The notes: generated by a model not told the origin, from the sequence alone. DNA of 64,000 bases from Hydractinia symbiolongicarpus (GCF_029227915.1 NC_079876.1:5952001-6016000); one strand, 5' to 3'. Shown: positions 34,708-45,958, numbered from the stretch's first letter. A program made the numbers and translations.

Positions 34708-36201
34708 AGGTGGCGGTATACCTTTATTGTAACAAAAAATTGATTTTTTTTCTATTTTACTGAAGAAACGACGATCTTTGCAATGGTGAAACGCCTGGGA
34801 AGATAGAGAGAGAGATAGATGGAGACAGCCCAGAGCCTGGACGCCTAAAACTTATCCAGGCTAAAGCTTAAATCCTCGTTTGGACAGATTTTTTTCTGAG
34901 AACAAGGCTAAAATGAGTTTTAAGCCAATAAGAATCCTAACAGTGCAACAAATTGTTTTATTATCCAATGAACATTACTCTATTTTAAAGTTTATAATAA
35001 AAAAAGCTCGTGCAGTGTAGCATAATGAAGATCGTCTTATAATGCGCCATCTTTGTTGTTATATAACTACGTCATTTCCTTTTGTACTACAATTTTGTAG
35101 TCTACTAAAGCTATATTCGGCAGAACCAATTAATTATCAATGAATTTTAATTTAAAGAGGAAATTGTTGAGGCTAGATATTTTTGGTGAAAGATAATGCA
35201 TTATAGCTATAAAATCGTGACATGTATGTCACGATTTTATATCTTTTTTAAGATTATTGCTAATGGCGGAAATCTTTAAGCCGCAGGGTTTCTTGTTTAT
35301 TTTTCGAAAGGGAATATTGATTTTGTCCAAATAACTAACTTTTTTTTTTCTGATCGGTCTTTCATACCTCAAATTGAATAAGAGTTAAGAGTGAATGTTT
35401 TTAACACTTATCATCCTCTTGAGTATAACTTTTAAAAATAAATTATATTTCCTTTCCAAAAAGAAATGACCATCTGAAAAAAAACACCTCAAATCTTTCA
35501 GTTCTAAAAGTGTATGCCATCCTGTTCTGTTTCTGCAAGTCACAGAAAAATGTTAAACGAATTAGAAAAGTTCTATTTCCATGGTATACTCCGTCACGCA
35601 GGGACAACCTTCTGAATATTATCATAAAGTATCGCCATCATTATGAGTATGTTTGAAAGGCGTGATATTTTAAACTCTTTAAAACACTTTTTCGTAGTTT
35701 CGTACTTTCTCGAATACAATCTATTACATTTCAAATCTCTTTTACAAAAGTACAGAAGATCTATAAGGGAGAGTGCTACTGTGCTGAAGCCAACGTGTTT
35801 ATCTAAAAGCGTTTTTTTATTTGTAAAAAATTAACGATTCTTTAGATAGTACATCTTAAGGACGAAAGTTTAAGTTAAAAAATGGCTTTTTTAGAAAAAG
35901 TACAATAAATCAAAAACGGGGACTTTGTGGAAAATAATTAAAAAATCGTTTTTACATACATCTATCACGATTCTAAAGAACATCTAATGAGAATTGGAAA
36001 CGAATTAGTTTTGTAAATGAAGTCACTTTTTTGAAGGCAGGGTATGTTTCAAAAATGTTTCTGTACTTTCAAATTATTAGTATACTATTTGATAGGTACT
36101 TAAAAATGCTTTTTGGTGATGTATGAATGAATAAACTTTGATTAACTAGCGCTGAAAAAATTGCGATTAAAAAAACATGCTTCAAAGGTATATCGTCACC
36201 T
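34708..36201. mobile_element. TIR element of about 1.5 kb without transposase
   Basis: The left end AGGTGGCGGTATACCTTT and the reverse complement of the right end, AGGTGACGATATACCTTT, match with two differences; both are flanked by TA, which would fit a Tc1/mariner-type duplication. No open frame inside resembles a transposase, so it would be nonautonomous. Confidence 0.55.
35208..35241. repeat. Short perfect hairpin
   Basis: ATAAAATCGTGACA and TGTCACGATTTTAT are reverse complements around TGTA, inside the TIR element. Confidence 0.8.
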
Positions 36202-36512
36202 TAGCAATCATTTCTTATCAAAACAGCCCTTATTTAAACGCAGAAAACAAGAACGCTAAATTTTATGGACACCCATTCTTTTAAAATGACGTCATAGATA
36301 GTAACAACCAAAAACCTTTTTTTCAAATTTAGTATTGAAGTTTTATTGTACCGGATTTTATTCTAAAGCTATTAATGGGTCCTGAGGTTGTTAGGGTAAG
36401 TAAATATATTTTTCAGGTCAAGTCATTCTCTAAGATCAAGTATGAAAAGCCCGCATTTACGGTGGCATGTATCTGCCAAAAAATTCGTGCCCGTTTTATT
36501 TTTTGTAATCAC

Positions 36513-36640
36513 GCGAATCCGCTCAATAATACTTAAAAACGAGCGAATCCGATCAATAATGACTAGAAACAAGCAAATCCGCTCAATATTGCTTCAAAAG
36601 GAGCGAATCCGCTCAATAATCATTCATAACGAGAGAAAAT
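36513..36640 (+). repeat. 30-bp minisatellite, forward array
   Basis: Four to five copies of a unit containing GAGCGAATCCGCTCAATAAT. Each unit carries GAGCG...CGCTC, so it can fold. It is the reverse complement of the array at 36776-37515. Confidence 0.85.
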
Positions 36641-36775
36641 GATGATACGAGTGTATTCCGCGTGTTTATTTAAAACACGGGCAGCATTTTTGTCAACAAT
36701 GAATTAAAAGGATCATAAAGCTGGAAGCATCGGATAATTTGTAAAGGCAAGTAGTGTTTAAGGATATCTTTCTTT

Positions 36776-37515
36776 TGAAGTATTATTGAGCGGATTCGCT
36801 CGTTTTTAGTCATTATTGCGCGAATTCGCTCGATTTTAGTTATTATTGAGCGGATTCGCTTATTTTGTAGTATAATTGAGTGGTTTCGCTCGTTTTTAGT
36901 CATTATTGAGCGAATTCGCTCGATTTTAGTTATTATTGAGCGGATTCGCTTATTTTGTAGTATAATTGAGCGGATTCGCTCGTTTTTAGTCATTATTGAG
37001 AGGATTCGCTTATTTTGTAGTATAATTGAGCGGATTCGCTCGTTTTTAGTCATTATTGAGCCGATTCGCTTATTTTGTAGTATTATTGAGCGGATTCGCT
37101 CGTTTTTAGTCATTATTGAGCGGATTCGCTTATTTTGTAGTATTATTGAGCGGATTCGCTCGTTTTGAAGTATTACGGATTCGCTCGTTTTTAGTCATTA
37201 CCAATCGGATTCGCTCATTTTTGTAGAATTGTTTAGCGCATTTGCTCGTTTTAAAGTATTATTGAGCGGATTCGCTCGTTTTTAGTCATTATTGAGCGGA
37301 TTCGCTCGTTTTTAGTCATTATTGAGCGGATTCGCTCGTTTTTAGTCATTACCAATCGGATTCGCTCATTTTTGTGGAATTGTTTAGCGCATTCGCTCGT
37401 TTTAAAGTATTATTGAGCGGATTCGCTCGTTTTAAAGTATTATTGAGCCGATTCGCTTGTTTTTAGTCATTATTGAGCGGATTCGCTCGTTTTCTAGTCA
37501 TTATTAAGCGGATCT
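36776..37515 (-). repeat. 30-bp minisatellite, inverted array
   Basis: About 24 copies of ATTATTGAGCGGATTCGCTC plus GTTTTTAGTC or GATTTTGTAGT-like spacers, alternating to give 60-bp periods. The 30-bp unit is divisible by three, which explains the 147-codon open frame at 36670-37113; it is not a gene. About 135 bp separate it from the forward array. Confidence 0.92.
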
Positions 37516-38476
37516 ACTTGAAAAATAATCAACCACGTTGTGAATCAGATTGTCAGAGATAATACAAAGAGAAACAATATTGTTCGCTACGATATAAAGC
37601 ACTTATGCAAAACTGAGTAAAAACTTTAACAGGACAGGGTTATTACAGCTGGCTGGCTAGCTGATTTGTTAGCTAGGCTTCTTACACGATCTAAGTTTGT
37701 ACACAAGAATTGATTTCTTTAAAATACTTGTTAAAAAATGTGAAAGTGCGGCCTGTAATTAGTGTGGATAGCCATTTTCACGAATATTGAATAATTTTTT
37801 GTCTTATAAATAATAGTGCGAGTAAAGTATGGGGAGTTTTCAATTTTCCTCTTATTTAAGGCTAAGGTCAAAATTTCCTCTAATTATATTGCGGGTTATA
37901 TTGCTACTACACAAATTTACAATATAAAAGAATCGTTAGCGACATCAGTATCATCCTCAGGATGCTTGAAAACAATGGACAAAAACAAAACAAAAAAATA
38001 GGAAAAATGATGAAACGTTTTTCCATCTAATTTAGTGCGGTAATGATAAAATTATTCCCTTAATTTTTGTGCGAGCTTGAGTTGATGATATGACGGCAAT
38101 TTATCCCCTCTATTTTTTAGCGCAGCATGCTCAAAATAATTATTTTTTTCGGCTGCATTAAATTGAAAAAATAACAATACTCTTGAAAACCTAAATTTAA
38201 ATATCCGTACAATACAAAAAACATAGAATAAAAAGTTTGGATCAAAAATCAGCTCCAACAACATCCACCTCAAGGTGCAGTCTATCCATGGTTGTTGCTG
38301 TTGTTTTGTTTTGCTGTTGTTTCTACGCGACAACAACGACGTCCAAGACCAGTTTAAAACCATGTTGATTGTGTAAATTATTTACTGCAGCTTTCCTATT
38401 TGCTAATTTGGCGAAGTTTAGCATTTCACTTGAATCATTATTGATTCAAATTATAAACTTCTAATGATTGTGCATT
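37516..38476. other. Intergenic region
   Basis: AT-rich; short GCTGGCTAGCTGATTTGTTAG patch near 37650. No gene recognised. Confidence 0.45.
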
Positions 38477-39305
38477 TCATCTTGGAGACTTGTTTTTGTT
38501 CTCCGTTCTTTGGCCACTAGTCATTTCACTTATACTTCTGCTGCAGCAAAATATCTCAACTGCTATATTTCGTAATGATTGGTTAAGAAAAACATATATA
38601 ACAGGATCCACTATAAAACCTGAATACCAAAGGAAAGCTAAACCCATTTCTATATTTCCTGAATCAGTTATATATCTGCAGTCCAAATGGTGACGAATTC
38701 TGGAGTAAGAACGAGTAAAATAAAAGATACAATAATACAAAAAGGTATTAATGTTTGTGTTCTTCTTAAAAAGGATTTTTGCGATTCTCTGTTTCTTTGT
38801 AGCACTTTTCCCTTTTGTAAAGTTTGTAGCTAATGACAACATAAACAAATATAGGTAACAATGTGTGGAAGCAGATTAAAGCTGATGGAAATATTTTAGT
38901 ACAAAAAGCCATTTCTGGATTAGTTTGGTTATAAAGTAAATGTGGAATGGACGGTAACGCACATATTGTCCACAAACCAACAATTGTGCTCAGCAGCTTC
39001 TTGGGTGTGACGTAATATCTATATTTGTGATGTAACACTACGCCTAATAAGCGATCCACAACGAGTACAATCATTAACATGCAAAATGACGTCACGAACG
39101 ATGTTAGAAAAAGAAGCGAACACTGCTATTCGTGTTGTGGAGGTTTCTGTGTTCCACAAAGTGAAAAACTTCACTACATACATTGACTATAATAATCGAA
39201 ATTTCTGTGATACTGAAACTTAATAATATTACTTATCCCAATGATATGTAAACAAAGGGCAACAGAGAGGAGTATAAAACGAACAACTATGAACCAAAGT
39301 GCCAT
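38477..39305 (-). pseudogene. Class A GPCR pseudogene, paralogue 2
   Basis: Homologous to its neighbours but broken in several places. From ATG 39305 the TM1 segment FILLSVALCLHIIG is readable; then the loop before TM2 is shortened and the frame shifts (ILLSFSITEISIIIV continues in another frame). A stop follows near 39114. Another frame gives TM3-TM5 (VDRLLGVVLHHKYRYYVT..., 39095-38766) ending in a stop in ICL3. TM6 is degraded, and TM7 appears in a third frame with FIVDPVIYVFLNQSLRNIA (to 38477). At least three lesions make a functional receptor unlikely. I do not reconstruct the original. Confidence 0.85.
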
Positions 39306-40216
39306 CTCAAACCTTTGATTATCGTACTGTTGTAATGAGATCTTTTAATTCCCTTTTTATACGCAAAGAGGGACAGAAACATCGGTTGTCATCAACAAGA
39401 GTGATTAAGGTAAGGTTTATAAATGTAAATGAATAAGATATAATTTTGAGAGATGTTGAATTAAGGCATAATGAAACTGTTTTTAATTATACACTTAATT
39501 CAAGGTTCAATTGTCAATTTTCACAGCGGACTCAGCTTTTTTCTCTTTTGATCGTAAGTTAATGTTTAAATCAAGAAATCTTAAGCTACGGAAACACGAA
39601 ATGCCTATCTGGTGCAGAGTATTGACCAAGCGATTCTGTTTGGTCATTTCAAGAAATAGTTGATGAACTGTCTTTTTCTTAAATGTTTTGAAATTTGTTG
39701 CTTATATGCCCTAATTATTTTAATGTCTATCTAAAGCTTTGTTGTCTATCCGTATTAAAAACCGCCCTGTTGTTCGGAAATATTGCATTGACAGGTAAAT
39801 AAAACTGTAGAAGATTTGTTTTTTCATAACAAGGTATATAAAAGATATAATCTTGATTAATCTTAAAGTTTTTATTTACTTCGTTCACGATGTAGGAACA
39901 CGTCCTTGATTATAAAACAACTGTATTAAAATTAATATCTAGGTTGAAACATGGATTTCTTTGTTAGCTAGCTAGGCTAGACATATTTACAAGTAAAAAT
40001 GGTGTTCATAAAAAATTTAAATGTTTTTTTTTGTTTTAGCTAAGAAATTATAGTTAGAATTAGAATACCAAACATACACTAACGACATCATCCACAGGAA
40101 CTTGACCTAACTGAATGTAGTGGTTTAACAATTTATTAAAATTGGGAAATAATTCCGATGTGATCCCTCTGGGTAGATAGTTCATGCCTCTTTTCTGCGT
40201 CGCGTGATTTAAGATA
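39306..40216. other. Intergenic region
   Basis: No gene recognised. The minus-strand open frame at 40060-40284 overlaps the 3' end of the next receptor in another frame and lacks motifs. Confidence 0.45.
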
Positions 40217-41080
40217 TTAGGTTTCAATGGGTAGGATATTAGCTTGGTTTGCGACAGCAGTGATATTATTAAGGTTTGTTGCAATGTTTCTCATTTTTTT
40301 GTTAAAAAATATATAAATAACAGGATCTGTAATAAAACAGATGTACCAAAGAAATCTGATAACTGATTTCACAATGTTTTCGGTCGAGGTATCCTTGAAT
40401 CGATCATGCGCCCATGTTGAAATGCATCCAGGTAATACTAACAACAACAGAAAGGAGAAGATAATGCAGAATGGAATGAAAATTTGTTTTTGCAAAAGAA
40501 AATTCTTTTCCCTTCCACTTTGAATGCCAAGATTTCGTCTTCTCTTTTTGAGTTTATAGTTAATCATCACATACACAAAGATAGCCAGTAATAAATACAA
40601 ATTATATAAAGTCGGAAGAAGAACGTCGGAATATTGTTTTAATTGCGTTCCATTTTGATTTGGAAAAAGAAACGGTATAGCAAAAGTTGTGCTTGAAAAC
40701 CATATTAATACTTGAACAATGATCAAACGTTTGGAAGTGACATGGTAACTGTATTTGATATGGAGAACCACACAAGTTAAACGATCGATGATTATAAAGA
40801 CCATCATCAGACAATATAAAGTCGTCAACCAAAAGAGTATCACACCAAGTAAATCTTTATTGGAACTCTCATAGAATGGATTTGTCTTGAAATACTCAAC
40901 CGATATCTCGCTGGTACCGCAAGCAAGAATTAACATAACTTCAACCAAACTTAAATTTAATAAAATAATTTTTTGATTGTTGTTGTTCGGTTTATATTTA
41001 TTCAAGCAATATATTCCAAGAAGATGAAAACACAATCCACAAGTAAGCAAAACAAAACTAACGGCTGGAAGAATACCCAT
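40217..41080 (-). CDS. Class A (rhodopsin-like) GPCR, paralogue 3
   Basis: 287 aa from ATG 41080 (MGILPAVSFV). Seven membrane segments: TM1 with CGLCFHLLGIYCL, ICL1 YKPNNNNQK, TM3 ending IIDRLTCVVLHIKY, TM4 after TSKRLIIV, TM5 LLLAIFVYVMINYK, basic ICL3 KKRRRNLGIQSGREKN, TM6 FCIIFSFLLLLVLP, TM7 FITDPVIYIFFNKKMRNIA. ICL3 and TM7 are nearly the same as in the gene at 32713-33600, so the two arose by duplication. An NGT site lies in ECL2. The C-terminal tail is short and lacks the CC pair of its sibling. Ligand unknown. Confidence 0.9.
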   Translation of the reverse strand: MGILPAVSFVLLTCGLCFHLLGIYCLNKYKPNNNNQKIILLNLSLVEVMLILACGTSEISVEYFKTNPFYESSNKDLLGVILFWLTTLYCLMMVFIIIDRLTCVVLHIKYSYHVTSKRLIIVQVLIWFSSTTFAIPFLFPNQNGTQLKQYSDVLLPTLYNLYLLLAIFVYVMINYKLKKRRRNLGIQSGREKNFLLQKQIFIPFCIIFSFLLLLVLPGCISTWAHDRFKDTSTENIVKSVIRFLWYICFITDPVIYIFFNKKMRNIATNLNNITAVANQANILPIET

Positions 41081-41919
41081 TTAAAAGTTTGCTAGTGTTT
41101 TGATATTTTTTTAAACCTGCAATCCAGGAAGTCAGATTAATGCATCTCAAAACCACAAATCAAGGGTGAGATATTCTATCATCTGCAACAACGTCAGAAA
41201 TACAAGAGTGTTTTTTATAAAATAAACAATTCGTGAACATCATCAATTATTTTTCATCAATTATTTTCTTCATATCCTTGTTGACTCATCCAATTTATGT
41301 ACAAGACGTTTATTTAAAGTTTTATTAAAAACAATGATGATTTTCTGCACATTTAATTCTTTACATTTTCTTTAAAAACTATTTCCAATTAATGAGTTCC
41401 TTTAAAGAAGATTCAAAATGTCCAAAATTGAAGTTCACATCAAAATGTAATGCATTGGGAAATATTTTTTTAGGGAAATAAAAAAAAGCATTGGAAAAAT
41501 TTTTTGTTCACGGTGTGTAAACCGAAATAAAATCATATCCAATTTTAAAAAAAGATTTCAAAATTGGATATGATTTTAATATTTCGCCATACATCACAAC
41601 CGACCACGATAACAGTGGCAACGCCGTGTAGACCTTTATATTTTTTAAATTTGTCAGGACGGCCACTTAATATAGTTCTAATTTTGCTAGCAGTAAAATA
41701 CATTTGGGGACACTAAGTTAAAATAATCGTCACACGGGGGTTTATTTGTTGTTTATATTAAAAGCAGTACGGAGTCATTATGAATAGAAAAAATTAATTT
41801 TACCTCCGGTTTACCATTTGCGCGCCGTATCTCACTTTATCAAGTGAGACTTTGTCTCTTTTTCAAAATAACCTGGATAAAGTTATTTTAAACAAGGCAG
41901 GCCACTTATCACGAGGTAG
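41081..41919. other. Intergenic region with hairpin
   Basis: No gene recognised. It holds the 18-bp hairpin listed separately and a CTCACTT-TATC-AAGTGAG hairpin near 41831. Confidence 0.45.
41529..41577. repeat. 18-bp perfect inverted repeat
   Basis: AAAATCATATCCAATTTT (41529-41546) and its reverse complement at 41560-41577. Confidence 0.85.
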
Positions 41920-42550
41920 CTTAACGCTTATTTGGTTTTCTATACTTTTTCCATTGTTGTTTTCTGGGACCGAAGTTGCTTACTTTTATAAAACAACTAT
42001 CGCCTTCGAATATGAATAATTCGAATCTAAAATGTAAAAACAAAACTTTTGTTGTCGAGCGAGTATAAAAAGTTAGGGTTGTTGTGAGAAATATTTTTAA
42101 AAAGAAGAAAAACGTACGATGATATAAGGTCAAAAAGAGAACTGATTGGAGAAATCATTTCGTTCTCTTTGGGATGAAGCGAAGTTTAGTAATCGAAGCA
42201 AAAAACTGATTGGACTTTTATCCAGGGAACGCTAGCTACCGACCTACTGAGAAAGCGGAAGTTTAGAGTATCTGGTACAAAAATTAATTTAGGTGTCAAA
42301 CGATTTTTTAGCCGTTTAACTTTTAGAGCTAAAATTTCCCTTAAATATTAAGTTCCTTGTGTTTTGAGCAATGAAATAATTTCTTTAAGCACTTTTTTGT
42401 AAGAATGTACTCTGGGTCAGAAGTTCAGAATATCCTAGGAATATGTCCAACCTTTGTCCAACCTCGATTGTTTGTTTTAAACATAAAATTTACCAATAGC
42501 TTTAGCAACTTATAGCAAGCTTTATTTTATTAAAGCATTATATATTTTCA
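41920..42550. repeat. Direct repeat (pseudo-LTR-like), copy 1
   Basis: Matches 45959-46589 at a constant offset of 4039 bp; differs at AAAGCAT/AAGACAT near the end. Confidence 0.95.
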
Positions 42551-43076
42551 TATTTATAGTTTAAAAGTTGCGGAAATAGTGCCTGTAGGTAAATAAGTGT
42601 ATGTGTTTTTAACTTTCAGCAACACGCTCATTCCAACCCAGTGCAACCCAATTTCTATTTAGGCTAAATTGTGACGAAAAAAGAAATGATACTCTAACTT
42701 GCCCCTCCAACCTATGATAGAAGTCACGCGTGCCCCGCGCGCCCCCTCGTTCCCACAAAATGATAAAACGACAGAACAAACACCCCTGTATTCGCATAGA
42801 CGGCTTCAGTGCCAAGCGGTGTCCCATTTTTTCAAACTTTAGTCCGTATTTCTATAACTTTCCCCTTTAACCCATAAGTCTAGTCACCCGTGCATGTTGC
42901 GAGCGCGCTTGTTCTCAAAATATTTTGTATATGGTTGGGTACAGAGATTGTTCAAATTTGGACTTCGTTGAAATTAAAAAATAGCATAATTTGTTGATTT
43001 AAATTTATTTGGAAAAATAATTTTGTACGGGCTTACCATGGCAGTGGGGAGGTGCATGTGTGTGAGAGATATATCA
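42551..43076. other. Interior of the Penelope-like element without a gene
   Basis: Contains two loosely similar GC-richer segments (about 42690-42770 and 42860-42930, each with GTCACSCGTGC). No coding sequence recognised. Confidence 0.4.
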
Positions 43077-43782
43077 CTAAAAATAGCGATAATCCCTGTA
43101 TTTTATTGTGCTTTCTGATGCTGTTGAATTGTTTTGTTTTGGTTTTCTTTGATTTTTATGGTGGTCATTGGATTTGGTGTTTTTTCGATTGGAATTGGAG
43201 TTGGTGTTTTTGTAGTATAATTTAGGTGGTCGGATTTTGAGATTCATGAGTGGTACTGGTCGCTGCGTTTGATTTGGAATTTCTTCTTTTGGGAGGAGTG
43301 TAGTTCTTTTAGTTATTGGATTTTTCTTGTTTGTGGTCACAGGTGGAGACAGAGGTGTAGAGGGATACTTACCTGACTTACCTGGAGAGGGTTGGCCGCA
43401 CGTTACGTTGTCTGGTATGGGTGTAGGTATATGTATGTACTGTAAATGTAATTCAATTTGGTTTAATTTAGATTGTATGTGCGTGATGTTTTCATTGACT
43501 TGTTCCAGAAGAATATGGTGAAGGGAGGTGGCTGTATGTTGACATATCTGCTTCCAGTGGGTAGTTCGGTTTTCTGTAAGGGAAATGGTGGGGATGATAT
43601 TTATGCATGGCCCAAAGTTCTCGATTTCTGTTTTTTTTTAATTTTTCTTTTAGGAGCAAGTCCAAGCTTTGTTTTTTTTCTTTTTCGAGGTGTCTTTGGT
43701 GCACGAAGGTAGGGGAGTCTTCTGGGGGAGCAAACATGTCAAAGTCTTCTGGAACGCCAGTACTGAGTTGATCGCAGTCCAT
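43077..43782 (-). pseudogene. Pro/Lys/Asn-rich ORF (ORF B) of the Penelope-like element, frameshifted
   Basis: Starts at ATG 43782 (MDCDQLSTGVPEDF). One frameshift near 43550 is needed to pass from the first frame into a second that reads ...SLHHILLEQVNENITHIQS (coiled-coil-like) and continues to a Pro/Thr/Lys/Asn-rich tail ending at 43077. Total about 235 codons. I do not recognise the protein; a basic, low-complexity tail after a coiled coil would suit a nucleic-acid-binding ORF1-type protein, which is inference. Confidence 0.5.
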
Positions 43783-43900
43783 GATTAAAGACTAAAATTT
43801 TAAAGCAAAAAATAGCGAACAACACTTTATCATTAATTTTGTCGGGGTTAAAAAGGGGGGGGGAAGGGGAGACCAAAAGGGAGGTGCATGTGAAATAGTT

Positions 43901-44332
43901 TTATAACGATCCCCTGGGTATCCCACTCAAAGAGAGCATTTTGTTTTCAAATATGTCAAAATAATACCATGTGTTTAATTTGTGTTCCAAATTGGTTGTA
44001 ATCCATCTAATTTGGTGGATGCGTTTTATCGTTTTCATAGCGTTTTTGTTAAAGTGGCTACATAAAATATGTTGTATGCAAATTTGTGGGGGGCAACCAT
44101 TTCCAAACATAAATAAAATTAATTTAAATGTATCTGAATCGGATAGAGGGAGGTTAGTGAACAATAACTGCATATCTAAAGGCCATGTGTGTATTGGGAA
44201 AAAGCTGTCACCATTTATAGACTTATAAATTTCGCCGCGTATTTGTTGGATATTGCTATTGTTAAGATTGCTGAAGAAAATTTCTGTCTTTTTTATATCT
44301 CCTTCACCGGCGTATGTTGCGTTCAGCGACAT
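43901..44332 (-). CDS. Unrecognised ORF A of the Penelope-like element
   Basis: 143 codons from ATG 44332 (MSLNATYAGEGDIKKTEIFF) to the stop at 43901. Predicted helical, with FFPIHTWPLDMQLLF and LILFMFGNGCPPQ segments; no known domain recognised. It lies 118 bp upstream of ORF B on the same strand, so the two may belong to one transcript. It could be an ORF1 of the element or captured sequence. Confidence 0.5.
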   Translation of the reverse strand: MSLNATYAGEGDIKKTEIFFSNLNNSNIQQIRGEIYKSINGDSFFPIHTWPLDMQLLFTNLPLSDSDTFKLILFMFGNGCPPQICIQHILCSHFNKNAMKTIKRIHQIRWITTNLEHKLNTWYYFDIFENKMLSLSGIPRGSL

Positions 44333-44477
44333 TATCTGCGCAAAAAAAATTTTAATAATAATGCTGAGACGAATAATGGAATGAAACAGAACGGAAGAAA
44401 ACCGAACGGAGCGGACTGTCAAAACAACGAGAATGATCAGCTTGCCAAAACGGCCTTCATCAGGAGCAGGTACCGCT

Positions 44478-44522
44478 TCTTCCCTGTTTCTGTGAAACAT
44501 GTTTCACCTGCCCGACAGGGAA
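44478..44522. repeat. Nested hairpin
   Basis: The outer stem CTTCCCTGT (44478-44486) pairs with ACAGGGAAG (44514-44522); inside lies the 16-bp perfect palindrome GTGAAACATGTTTCAC (44491-44506). Confidence 0.85.
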
Positions 44523-44824
44523 GTGTCCGAGCAAACTCCTTGCGATTACAGAAGTCCCCGTTCGTTTTTCTTAGAAAGAAGTGTGTACTTAGACCAGATT
44601 AAAGAATAACGGTCGCGATGTGCGCATTAGCTATATGCAAATTGAACATACTTACTGAAGATAAATAAAATATGTTGGTAGCAATGTTTACAGTTGGAGA
44701 ATCTCGAAGATAATGTCAATAATATTTTGGTTGTGTCTAGGCCCCCAAAAAAAATTTTTTCGAACGCGTTATTCAATTAAACGGCGGTGGTTGCGGACTT
44801 TGATGTAAACAAGAATGTTCGAAT

Positions 44825-45045
44825 CTGGGAGCGGGAAATTTCGATCCTTATGTCTGGATAATTGTCGGACGCAAAAGGAAGCATAGAGCGGGAATTTTCG
44901 ATCCGAAAATGGCGGGAATTTTCGATCCGATTGCAAAAAGGCGGGGTTTTTCGATCTGTCTGGATAATTGTCGGACGCAAAAGGAAGCATAAAGCGGGAA
45001 TTTTCGATCCGATTGCAAAAAGGCGGGAGTTTTCGATCCGTTTTA
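44825..45045. repeat. Irregular tandem repeat with TTTTCGATCCG motifs
   Basis: GGCGGGAATTTTCGATCCG recurs five to six times, and a longer block beginning TCTGGATAATTGTCGGACGC occurs twice (about 44852 and 44958). Open frames across it are repeat artefacts. Confidence 0.8.
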
Positions 45046-45229
45046 TTAAAAGACAAAAAATGATTAATTCGAGAATTTTTGGCCCTTTTGAGAAGGAGTT
45101 TTGTCCCCTAAAATATAATTGCTTAATAGGACCTTTGACTTAAGGACGACAAGGCTGTTGAAGAAAACCACAATAATGTTTTACCTAAAATATATATATG
45201 TAGACAGAAAAAAAATTATTTTTATATAA

Positions 45230-45957
45230 TTACAAAGGTTTTTGAGCCGATTTAACCAAAGTGTCTCTTAGGCTTTTGTCCCGTGTGTATGCAGTTAAGG
45301 GGCGGGACGGCCAGATCGATTTTAAAGTCTCATTTTTTTCGATAACTGACCAATGTTTGTGAATAATTCTACTTTGCGCCATACCAACAGGGGAAAATGG
45401 AGTTATGAGTGGTGTGATTTCTTCTACGTGTGTGTGCATGACGGGTTCGAGGAGTTCATTTCTCAAAAAATTCAGAGCCTTTGAAAATTTATCAATTAAG
45501 AGATTTAGGGGGTATCCTCTAGCCAGGAATGTGCGTGCAAGAGTATATAATTCCTTTTCTAAATTTTGGTCATTGGATATGATTGTGCAATATCTCAATG
45601 CCTGGGTATATACGATGCTAGCCTTAACATGATGAGGGTGTTCAGAGGAGTAGTGTAAAGCATCATTCTATCAGTAGGTTTGCGGAATAGGGTTGTTTGT
45701 AATTTGCGAGACTGGTCAATATATATGCGTGTGTCAAGAAAGGGAATATCTGATTTTGAATACTCAAAAGTAAATTTTATGGACGGGTGAATTTTTTTCA
45801 TGTGTGTGAATAATTGTTTTAATTGTAGTTCAGTTCCCGTAAATATGAAAAAAATGTCATCTATAAAGCGCTTCCAGAATTCAATAAAACCGGGATAATC
45901 AGCTATGATTAGGCCTTCAAGTACTGCCATAAATAGATTTGCGTAAGGTGGGGCCAT
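45230..45957 (-). pseudogene. Penelope-like reverse transcriptase, C-terminal half, frameshifted
   Basis: Begins at 45957 with MAPPYANLFMAVLEG, the conserved block just before the catalytic aspartates, followed by FWKRFIDDIFFIF (the DD pair of the RT active site), IHPSIKFTFEYS and IPFLDTRIYID. Near 45665 the frame shifts by one; the other frame then reads HHVKASIVYTQALRYCTII..., the SIxYxQxLR block, and continues through FLARGYP and the SLRDTLVKSAQ linker to a stop at 45230. Typical Penelope proteins have fingers/palm sequence before and often a GIY-YIG domain after; both are missing. The start coincides with the end of the direct repeat, so truncation and repeat formation are linked. Confidence 0.82.
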
Positions 45958-45958
45958 T

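Noticed and set aside
36670-37113. 147-codon ORF with repeated IRSI
   Set aside because: Caused by the 30-bp repeat unit being a multiple of three.
36513-37515. CRISPR array
   Set aside because: Eukaryotic context; units are contiguous 30-bp repeats with near-identical spacers, so this is a minisatellite.
41920-42550. Hammerhead ribozyme in the direct repeats, as known for Penelope-like elements
   Set aside because: I searched for CTGATGA and GAAA cores by eye on both strands and found no convincing arrangement.
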